Translations under genes and position numbers: made by a program
Source of the DNA: Rhizopus sp. PT2906
Taxonomy: Eukaryota; Mucoromycota; Mucoromycetes; Mucorales; Rhizopodaceae
DNA: 22,503 nucleotides
Direction of reading: 5' to 3'
NCBI GenBank assembly: GCA_025529335.1
Contig: JAMYHX010000604.1
Coordinates: 1-22,503 of the forward strand
The notes under the pieces: model-generated
The model's input: the letters and a program-made list of their open reading frames with translations, nothing else
Databases searched by the model: none
Told to the model about the DNA's origin: nothing
In this document: positions 10,279-18,560 of the stretch, in pieces
Position numbering within the stretch: position 1 is the stretch's first letter
Layout of the letters: every line of letters starts with the position of its first letter

Positions 10279-11844
10279 CTCTCTTTTATATATATATATA
10301 TATATATATCATGAAGGTAGTTCATTTACTAATTCATGCTATCATATAGGCCATTTCAATTTCATGCGGTCCTTCATTGTAGGTATAGCGAATAAAGAGG
10401 CAAATGGATAGATAAACTAATATGTTTCAATAGCTCCTACAGCCATGATGAAGAAGGAAGATCAAAAACCAATTACCTATCTGAACCGTGGACAATCATA
10501 CCTTTTGGAACTTTCGGCATCAAATCAGCAACGTGGTACCTTGACGAGTACGATCTCAATTGCATTCCACGAATCCAGTCACCGACGTGTAGCGGCGAGC
10601 TATTGGAGATTTTGGATGAGTCAACAGATGAATCCTGAGTCAGCAAGAGCGATCGGTTTAGACGAAAATCAGACCACTGGTATCTACAATATCACCTATC
10701 CCTCTTTTGACAAGGTCACCTTTGATTGGCATGGTCGCTTTGGAGCCAAGGTCTATATTCGCTTTCATTGCCTATCAACAGACTTTTCGAGAATTAAAGG
10801 AGTCAAGGGTATTCCCTTGCGAGCTGTAGTCAAGACAGTGACAAGATACGATCATTTGCCTGATAATGCATCCTCTTATTCAGGCTCATTCTCTAAAATT
10901 CAACATAAAAGTAATGATTCAACTGAAGGAAGATATGAATATATCGAGAGATGTTATTGCCAAATCAAACTCTTTAGAGATAAGGTATATGCACACATGC
11001 TAGCACTCTGAAAGTCATTTAATATTGAATCTTTAACATAGGGTGCAGAACGAAAGAATAAAGATGATAGCAAGCAAATCAATAAACAAATGGAAAAGGC
11101 TATAGGTAAACTTTTACTCAAAATACAAGACTTTGAATAACTTATCAATGTTACCCTATAGCCCTTACACTAGGACACCCTGAACAGCACCCTCTGTGGC
11201 CAATTATCAATCAACCTTACAAACCTGTGACAGTACTGAATGAGGTACCTACATCTCCTGATATCGAGCTACATGACGACTTTCAACAGGATATAGCCAG
11301 TCCTTCCGTCTTATACCCATGCGCCATCATAGAAAGCACCTCTCCCGAACAAGAAGAACCTATGCCCAGTACGACGAGTAGTAGCAGTAGCAGTAGCAGA
11401 AAAAAAAGAAAACAAATGGACGCACTTGAAAAGGTACAAGAAACGACCGTCGGCCTATCTTCGCCACAATTTATCGAACCCTCTTCACATTTGCTAAAAA
11501 AGCATCGAGCAGTAGCAGATACACTCAACTTTTATGTATGGTCCAAGCGGCAATTTCCTTCAAGTGGACCCAATCGAGTGACTCTTGAATCTCTAACAGC
11601 AGAAGAACTAAAACTCAAGCTAGCCACTATTCTTTCCCTTCACCCATCAAGAGTCTCAGAGATACTATGGAAAAGAAAAAAGCCAGAGATACTTTGTGGA
11701 AAAGAAAGCGAAAAGAAGAATAATGATATGCTTGTATTAGTAGAAGATAATTTTGTAGCAGAACATATATCTGATGAAGAGATCATTTGTGTAGACTGGG
11801 AAATTAAGTCTGATAGTTATGTCAGGCTCATACTTGAATTTTAA
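8898..11844 (+). CDS. CP2/Grainyhead-family transcription factor
   Basis: Six exons are proposed: 8898-8992, 9248-9961, 10350-10378, 10434-10984, 11042-11105 and 11162-11844; they total 2136 nt (711 aa). The Ser/Pro-rich N-terminal third is low complexity. The CP2 DNA-binding domain spans about 270-480: VTYLN-type motif as ITYLNRGQSY, then WRFWMSQQ, a CLSTDFSRIKGVKGIPL block and CQIKLFRDKGAERK, all hallmarks of LSF/Grainyhead proteins. A Ser run (557-563) leads into a basic RKKRK likely nuclear signal. The C-terminus has a SAM-like helical segment (about 627-657) and a ubiquitin-like end (674-711) used for oligomerisation in this family. Exon 3 is a 29-nt micro-exon supplying PFQFHAVLH before PTAM; it is the only phase-consistent solution found. 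The first exon is likewise inferred because it joins in frame. In filamentous fungi relatives affect cell-wall remodelling and conidial separation; the role here is not shown. Confidence 0.88.
9064..9128. repeat. Pure polypurine tract in CP2 intron 1
   Basis: Sixty-five consecutive A/G bases containing (GA)n, extended leftward to about 9026 with three pyrimidine interruptions. The 3' end of the same intron (about 9214-9246) is nearly pure T/C, so the two tracts are partly complementary in the transcript. Low-complexity microsatellite; no coding value. Confidence 0.85.
10245..10309. repeat. (CT)n followed by (TA)n microsatellite in CP2 intron 2
   Basis: A nearly perfect CT tract (10245-10285) runs directly into a TA tract (about 10287-10309). 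They lie about 40 bp before the acceptor of the micro-exon, in an intron of 388 nt (9962-10349), much longer than the usual about 55 nt. The microsatellites account for some of the extra length. Confidence 0.85.
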
Positions 11845-12295
11845 ATCAAGAGAAAAAAAGAAAATGTTATACTTTTTATGGCCTTTTTTTATATATAATT
11901 CTATTATTTTATGTCACATTTTTATATTGTTCAAGTATTGTTGTTGCTCTTTCTTTACTTCCCATTTTATGCATTCGCTTTTATGTAAATATTCTTTCTT
12001 TCTTTCTTACTTTTCTCTTCCAGCCTTTCAAAACCTCTTTCTTTAATATTATCGTAAATTCTATTATAATAAACAAAAAAACAAAAAAAAGAGTACACAA
12101 TTGTATTTGAATGGGGAGAAAGTATAATTCACGTGACATTATCTCTTAAGATGAAGCATGTGAAATAATAGACTAAAATGCTAGTATACCAACTTATCGG
12201 GGCTGTAGTTTATGCCGTAGGATGCTGTGTGACCAAACTCAAGTTACAATAAGTGTGGGGTTGGGAAAAAAAAAAGGCACTTGAAAAGTATAAGA
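11845..12295. other. CP2 gene 3' region and P450 promoter
   Basis: The left part is T-rich 3' flanking sequence with AATAAA near 12068-12073 as a candidate poly(A) signal. The right part holds a CACGTG E-box-like hexamer (12130-12135) and leads to the P450 start. No additional gene is visible. Confidence 0.5.
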
Positions 12296-14138
12296 ATGGG
12301 AGAGAATAATCAAAATGGATCTTTTTTTTATTTTTTTTATTTCCTATTCATCTTTATTATGCCTTCGCATATCGGAAAAGGAATTCTCGCTACAGTTTCT
12401 TTACTTGCATGTATCTATCACGATAGAGCCGTGTTTGATCCAAAGAGACCTGATATCAAGACACAACCCGGATGGCCACTTGTAGGAAACCTGCCTATCT
12501 TGCTTCAATACTTGATGTATATCCATGATTTCTTGTTGGAGGGTTTCACGAGATTGGATGATATGACTTTGTATGTTACCATTTACGTTCATCTTGATTT
12601 CAAAGCTAACACTATAGTTAGAACTTTGTCAGCTTTAGGCATTCCTAGACATGTTGGCACTATTGATCCACGAAATGTTGAGCACATTCTGAAAAGTATA
12701 AAAGTTTACCCATGATTTGCTTCTCAATTAACGCAAAACGATAGCCAACTTTGAAAACTACATCAAAGGACCTGAATTCCACGGTTCGATGAACGATCTC
12801 TTTGGTAACGGAATTTTCAATGCCAATGGAGAAGAATGGAAATACCAGCGCAAGACTGCTAGTATTATCTTTAATGTGAAAAACTTTAGAGACCAATTCA
12901 CAGAGTTAGTATATACATGTATATAAAATCAATGACCTCAACTGCTATATGTAGAGTCTTTATGAAGGAGCTTCAAGTGATGCAAACCAAGATATGGGAT
13001 GTTGCTGCACACAATTTTGAAGTTGTTGATTTCCATGAAGTCATGTACAAATTTACGCTTGATTCCTTCATCATGCTTGGTTTTGGTGTCGAACTGAACT
13101 CTCTTTCTGCAAAAGAAAAGGTCCCCTTTGCTGTTGCCTTTGACGAAGCACAAAAGAATACCTTTTTGAGATTTGTTAACCCCGTTTGGTCTGTTACAGA
13201 ACGCATAGCTGGTCTCTTGATGCCTTGGAAAACCAGCATGAACGAACACTTGGCCGTCGTCGACGGATTTGCTCGAGAAGTAACTGAAAAACGAAGAGCT
13301 CAACTGGCAGCAGGAGAGATTCATACTGATCTCTTGTCTCGTTTTATGGACGCTCGTAACAATAAGGGAAACCCACTGAGCAATGACGAATTACGTGATA
13401 TCGTTCTTAATTTTGTTATTGCTGGTAGAGATACCACAGCTCAGGCACTTTCATGGACATTCTATATGTTGATGTGTCATCCTCGTGTTGAAAAGAAGTT
13501 ACTGGAAGAAATCAATCAACACATTACTGATGTTGATAATCTCGATGCTCCCACTCTTTATGAGAAAATCAAGAGCATGAATTACGCCCATGCCGTGTAT
13601 GGATTCTATTTGTATAAACACAGAAAAAAAAATGATAAGCTAATACTATTTATAGTTTTTATGAAGTACTTCGACACTATCCGTCTGTTCCACTCAATCA
13701 AAAGTACGCTCTGAATGATGACATTTGGCCAGATGGAACTCGTATCAAAAAGGGCGATTATGTCTTGTGGTGTCCCTATGTCCAAGGTCGCTCAGAAAAA
13801 GTGTGGGGCGCAGATGCCAAATTGTTTAAGCCTGAACGATGGATAACCCCAGAAGGAGAACTTCGCCGGGAATCGCAAGGCCAATGGCCTGCGTTCCACG
13901 CAGGACCTCGTGTTTGTTTAGGTAACGATGCGCGTTCGTTAAAGTTTTAGGTTTTTGCTAATCATCTCTCGACAAAGGGCAACATTTGGCTACCCTTGAA
14001 GCTCTCGTAGCCATCACCTTCCTTCTTAAGCGTTACAAGTTTAGTCTGGTCCCTGGTCAAGATATTAGATATCAAGTATCATTGACTTTACCAATGAAAT
14101 ACGGCATGAAGGTCATGGTTGAAAGACGTAAACAATAA
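12296..14138 (+). CDS. Cytochrome P450 monooxygenase (microsomal type)
   Basis: Exons 12296-12570, 12622-12695, 12745-12904, 12955-13596, 13656-13921 and 13978-14138 sum to 1578 nt (525 aa). Core P450 signatures are in order: a proline-rich hinge (PGWPLVGNLP), the I-helix AGRDTT at 326-331, ExxR as E387-V-L-R390, PERW at 443-446, and the haem loop FHAGPRVCLG with Cys471 as axial ligand. It should oxidise a lipophilic substrate at the ER membrane with NADPH-P450 reductase; the substrate cannot be read from sequence. Motifs resemble the CYP52/86/704-like fatty-acid clan and Mucoromycota-expanded families, but the family number is not assigned. The start is uncertain: the first ATG adds a Phe-rich segment encoded by a T tract, while a second ATG at 12359 would give 504 aa. 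Introns of 49-59 nt carry CTAAC/CTAAT branch sites; the first (12571-12621) is 51 nt without stops. Confidence 0.93.
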
Positions 14139-15077
14139 AAATAAAGTTCAATTTCTGTTTTTGGACAAATTTCATTGACATATTGCTTATGTACCTTTAA
14201 AGAATTTTATCTATTATAACATTGTAGGCACGTGATGTTTTTATAAGGCTGAAAAACATTACGCAAATGCGAAAAGGACATATCAAAGTAGCATTGAAGC
14301 AGTTTTTGAACTGGATTAGATGGCGAAGATACACTTTTTTCAGAAATTATTCGTACACATTACAAGATCAATAACAATTAAACACTTTATGTCTTTTTTA
14401 TTATTTAAAAAGACAACATTTAATACATAAAATGAGTTTGACACTTTTGAGAAATAAAAAGTTGTTAGAGAATTAGTTTAAATAGTTTGATCTTGACTTC
14501 TTTTTCTTTTCTTTTCTTCTTTGGACCAAAAAGTAAGATCAGCTATTACCCAGCTAGCCCTAAGGCATGTTATATTATTTACTCTTGTAAGAAGCTAATG
14601 TGTAGTATTATAGAGCATAATCGAACCAGTACCGGTGCTAGCTGGGGGTAGTTTGGCTCTTACCAAACTTTGGTCTATTATACTCTTCTTTTGCTTGCTC
14701 TCTTTTTTTCTTCGCTTGTCCGGGCCAGCGATAACTGGCTCAACCCAGGATGCACTTCAGGTAAGATATTAATAGTCTCTTTATATGTTTAGTCACTTTT
14801 CTTGCTTATCTTTTTCTCTTATAAATTCTCCTCTTTATAATGTAAGTATTTAATATCAATGTAAATAATTGATTTACTAATCATTCCTTTACTCATCCTT
14901 TTGCTTCGATGGGCTCTCTTTTATTTTTATTTGTTGTCTCATTTTTTATCAGTGTGCGAATAATTTGTAATACAACAATGATAAAATAAACTGTACTGGT
15001 GTTTTTAAATTATTTATTGATGCGACATTTACAATAAAAAAATGATAATATGAAAAAAGTGTATATACATATGCTTA
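14139..15077. other. Convergent spacer between P450 and the Cys-cluster gene
   Basis: This holds the 3' flanks of two convergent genes. AATAAA copies sit at the P450 end (14134-14146), and TTTATT at 15013-15018 reads as AATAAA for the minus-strand gene. In the middle lie a large inverted repeat (14524-14675) and a compact hairpin (about 14728-14745). No coding frame is apparent. Confidence 0.5.
14524..14675. repeat. 152-bp imperfect inverted repeat, possible MITE or structured RNA
   Basis: Ends are GACCAAA (14524-14530) and TTTGGTC (14669-14675). Inside, GTAAGA pairs with TCTTAC, and CCCAGCTAGC pairs with GCTAGCTGGG, with small bulges, giving two arms of roughly 40 nt around a loop of about 75 nt. 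The arms are richer in G/C than flanking DNA. No clear target-site duplication was found, and no tRNA, snRNA or SRP signature fits. It could be a miniature inverted-repeat element or a non-coding RNA gene. Confidence 0.5.
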
Positions 15078-16327
15078 TCACGACAAAGGGTTGTAAGTCG
15101 ATTCGATGACTCCTGGAGCTGTGAAAATATCTTGTAGATCGTTGAGCCATTCTGTCTGCTGTAGAGCTGTCTTTAGCATGGCAGACATTCCCTCTGGTGT
15201 AGGGGCCGCGCTTGAAATGGAGCCTACGTCGCTTGTTAACAGGCCTTCAATATCATTAATATCAAAGTTCATATCCAAGCATAGATCTGGAACACTTTTA
15301 GGGCTTGTTTGAGAAGATGTAGATGTAGTGGGAGATCTAGTAGGTGTCTGAGGCAATACCAAGCCAGTGCTAAAAGTATTGTTGAGATCAGCTCTAGGTT
15401 TGGCTTTAGGCATGTAAATGGATGAAGTAGTGGGTGCAACGATTTTGGGTTTAGTCTTTGGTATATAGAGTGAAGTAGAAGCCTTTGGTGCATTAGATTT
15501 AGTCTTTGGCATAAAGATGGATGTCTTTGCAGAGGCCAATACAGGAGTCGTGGGCATGGCCTTGAGGACAGCAGTGGAGGATGATTTGTCAGAAGAAACA
15601 GTGCTTGAAGCATTAGCAAGTGTTTTAGTTGCAGTAGGTACCAGTTGGGGATGAACGACCGGTTTGACTAGAGAAGCGACATCCAGTTGTGCAGTATTTG
15701 AGCCAGTATCCTTGGAAGTAGTGACGTTATTATAAGCAGGGCTGGGCTTTGTAGCTAGTTTTGAAATAGACTTAGGCGTGATAATAGGACGTGAACCGAT
15801 GCTTGAGTGTTCTAAAGAGACAGTATTAGAAGAAAGTTGACGTAAGCAAAAATGGAAACCTACCTTGAGTATTTTGAGTATCATGAAGTACGCGTGTATG
15901 TGTAGCTTCTTTAGCAATAGGCAAAGCCTTTAATTGCAGTTGCTCTTTCTGCTTTAAGGGTGAATCACTAGGCTTGGTAGCAATCAAACCTTGTCTAGGA
16001 TCCGTAGCAGATTGCTCACTATGTACAACTGAAGCTGCAGGTACGCCTGCGGTATTAGCAGCTGTTGAAGGTATGATGCGTTTTTTAATACTGTACCCTT
16101 TGTATGTGTCAGGACCTTCAATAAGAAGATCGGTTATATCACTTTGAGTGAATGGGTATACACACTAAGTAATATAGATTAGTGAATTTGCAAGTTGATC
16201 GACTATAGATTATGCAACTTACTTTAAGGTTTTCACACATAATAAATTGACAATCAAAGTTTATGGTATATGGCAACACTTCAGAATCACAAATAGGGCA
16301 AGATCTTTGTCTCTTTTGACTTGACAT
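15078..16327 (-). CDS. Unrecognised protein: N-terminal Cys cluster plus repeated SIYMPK motifs
   Basis: Three exons (16327-16223, 16164-15864, 15811-15078) total 1140 nt, 379 aa. The N-terminus has Cys at 10, 13, 26, 31 and 36 (CPIC, then C-x4-C-x4-C followed by VYPF), a spacing suggestive of a zinc ribbon; the first intron falls exactly between Lys35 and Cys36. The middle is Ser/Thr/Ala/Pro/Lys-rich and probably disordered. It contains three copies of S-[IL]-[FY]-[MI]-P-K-[TA]-K at 233-240, 249-256 and 266-273. The C-terminus is acidic and hydrophobic (DLCLDMNFDINDIEGLL, 311-327), followed by an amphipathic segment and a short tail. The layout suggests a nuclear adaptor or regulator that binds partners through repeated short motifs, but this is inference; I do not recognise the family. 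Donors (GTAAGT, GTAGGT) and in-frame joins support the model. Confidence 0.82.
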
Positions 16328-16574
16328 TTAGAAAAAGGGTTTAAAACTTGTGCAAAAGACAGAGAGAAAGAGATTGCTTTTTAAAAAATACGCTCTTTCC
16401 CCCTTTTTCTCATAAAAATAAATTCATTGGCTAATCATGTTATCTGAGCAAAAAAACAAGCCACAGTCTTTTTGTTTGTAAAAACACATGCTCAATTGAT
16501 GAATGTACGCCCATGTACACAAAAAGCAGTAGGCATTCTCTTCTCTCTGCCTCTCTCTCTCTATTTCACTTGTA

Positions 16575-16997
16575 TTAAAATTGAAGAAAAAAAAAAGGTA
16601 TGAATAATATAGCCATGATTATCAATCCAATGATGATCATACCAATGATGACCATTTCAAGGTACACAATATCGTCATCTTGATTCAAGAGAAAAACAAG
16701 GTCGCCTACCCTTGTAGTCTATTACTGCTTTAATTTTATTCATCAATAGTAAACAGAGAAATAGACAACATGTATTCAAGTGTCAATCCTTACTGTCGAT
16801 CTTGCATTGTTCTTAAAGGGATTGCTAAAAAATATAAAAAGCATCATTAGCCAATGAAAACTCAAGACTACCTGCATTAAAGATAATCCTAGTAACACAG
16901 ACTATTTATGCGATTGTTTTGCCAATAATTTCCCAAAAAAGTTGAAGCGCCCAAAGCAATAATGGGCAGAACGAAAACATTTACCAAAGATTGACAT
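16575..16997 (-). CDS. Probable small four-exon gene, 69-aa single-span membrane protein
   Basis: Proposed exons on the minus strand are 16997-16985, 16901-16872, 16824-16794 and 16710-16575 (210 nt with stop). The strongest evidence is the last exon: a charged stretch (FLLNQDDDIVYLE) followed by a continuous transmembrane segment (MVIIGMIIIGLIIMAILFIP), and the 47-nt intron 16871-16825 with GTAGTC donor, GGCTAATG branch site and TTTTTTAG acceptor. The next donor (16793) is a good GTAAGG. The 13-nt first exon and its 83-nt intron are less sure; within that intron another frame is open and encodes a hydrophobic stretch (FVLPIIALGASTFLG), so an alternative 5' structure is possible. The acceptor at 16711 is CAAG, less common than TAG. 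Product would have a short N-terminal domain and a C-terminal membrane anchor. No family recognised. The start is 92 bp from the next gene on the opposite strand. Confidence 0.4.
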
Positions 16998-17089
16998 TTG
17001 TTTATATCCTTTATAACCATTTCTATTTTTACTATTCTTTGTCTTCTTTTTCTCCCTTTGACATTGTTCCCCTTGTTAATAAAGAGACA

Positions 17090-18396
17090 ATGAAGCTGCT
17101 ACTAATTGTACAATTGATATGCACCATTACTGTTGCCTATTCATTCATACTACAGCCACTGCCAACAAAGACCGCAACTATCCCGGCTAATGGAAAGCAT
17201 CTCGATTCACCAACACCTGCTCCACAAAAACGATTAGTGAAGCGTGATGTATCTGATACATTGAGCTTATACGAGATGTGGGCGAATGATTGCAATAACA
17301 ACAATAATAATAATGCAAAAGTGGCTATACCAGGCCTAAATGCTCTCTGGCAAACTGTGACAAGCACTGTATATTGCGGAAACGGTCGCGTTACTACTAT
17401 TACAAAAACTGTAACAGCAACATCGACGGCAACTGCTACAAAGGGTACCGGAGGAAGTGGTAGTAGTGGCGGTAGTAAAGGAAACACCTGTGATGATCAA
17501 TGCTGGAGCACTTATTTATGGCGTAAGATGTGTATAATGAATAATAAATCCTCCCTTTTCTAACCATCTCTCATAGATACATATGGCTATGGCATTTCTG
17601 TAGCTCAAGGCATTACAGGCACAATCTTGATGATTCTTGGTATTTGCTTCTTAATCTTTGGCTTCAGCTCTTTCCGTGGAACTTTGGCTGCTACTGGTTT
17701 TGTCTTTTTTGGTAATACGGTTGATCTATATTTATCACTATAGCTCATATCATTCGGTAGCTTGTATGACGTGGATTGGTCTAGTCAATAACGAACCCCA
17801 GTACGGATATCCAAACAATGATGCCGTTTATCTTTCAGTCTCATGTGGCCTTGGTCTTATCGGTGCCTTCCTCTTTATGTATATCTATAGTATAGCCGTA
17901 TACTTTATCGGCTGCGTCGGTGGGTTCTTTCTCGCTGTCTTTATTCTCTCGTGGAAGGATAGTCTTACTATTCAGATTGTAAGTTCATTATTCTTAATTC
18001 TCACACGTCTAACCTTTCACGCACCTTTAGCAAGTTGCACGTATCTGCTTTATTGTTGGCATGGGCATATTATTTGCCATATTTATTTGCTTAGCAGAAA
18101 GCTACTTTGTCATATTCTGCACTTCCTTTATTGGTGCATACATATTCATGCTTGGCCTTGATCTCTTTGCTCATACTGGTATGGTTAATGCCTTCCTTGT
18201 GATCTTTGATGGAAACCAAAACCATCATAACGTGTATATTATGAGAATGTCTGTTTATGTAATGCTGGCATTTGTGATATTCCTTACTATTATTTCTTTC
18301 ATATGGCAATACTACTGGAATATTGTCTGTAAAAAGAAGGGATTTGGCATTAACCTTGAAGAAAGAGTCGAAGAAAAAGAAGCAGTAGAAGCTTAA
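17090..18396 (+). CDS. TM7S3/TM198-like multi-span membrane protein with secreted N-terminal region
   Basis: Exons 17090-17522, 17577-17711, 17761-17978 and 18031-18396 total 1152 nt, 383 aa. A signal peptide (MKLLLIVQLICTITVAYS) is followed by a Ser/Thr-rich extracytoplasmic region of about 125 residues with a KR-rich site (LVKRD) suited to Kex2-type cleavage, a seven-Asn run, paired cysteines (CDDQC) and a Gly/Ser linker. From about residue 148 there are about seven hydrophobic segments, with GYPNNDAVYLSVSCGLGLIG and GCVGGFFL in the centre, matching the TM7S3/TM198 (DUF4203) type of fungal membrane protein. The tail is short and acidic. Location would be plasma membrane or endomembrane with the N-terminus outside. 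Function in fungi is unknown. Start chosen because it begins the signal peptide. In intron 2 an earlier TATAG (to 17743) would lead directly to a stop, so the later TAG at 17760 must be used. Confidence 0.85.
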
Positions 18397-18505
18397 AGTG
18401 ATATAAATGTATCATCCACATACACACTTGATTTCCTAATTATATATATAAATATCTATTAAAAATGAAAAAGACATGTTGATCTATAAAATAGTACAGA
18501 ATTTG

Positions 18506-18518
18506 TTTATTAAATAAA
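18506..18518. terminator. Bidirectional poly(A) signal between convergent genes
   Basis: TTTATT (18506-18511) and AATAAA (18513-18518) are almost back to back, so each strand carries AATAAA. The 164-bp gap between the stop codons of the TM198-like gene (18396) and EF-G (18561) contains no better site for either, so one near-palindromic element probably serves both. Confidence 0.55.
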
Positions 18519-18560
18519 ACTTTTTATAAGGGGAGAAGCATCCGTTGGTATTCTAACATT

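Noticed and set aside
14590..14606. GTGTAGTAT resembling part of U2 snRNA
   Set aside because: The neighbouring conserved U2 segments are absent and the match is too short; it falls in the loop of the inverted repeat.
14615..14632. TCGAACC resembling a reversed tRNA B box
   Set aside because: The flanking bases cannot form a T-arm stem, and no acceptor stem or A box lies at the right distance.
16905..16980. Hydrophobic open frame inside the first intron of the small minus-strand gene, considered as the true first exon
   Set aside because: It can be joined to the downstream exons only with weak donors such as GTCTGT or GTTACT and from an ATG in a poor position; kept only as an alternative.
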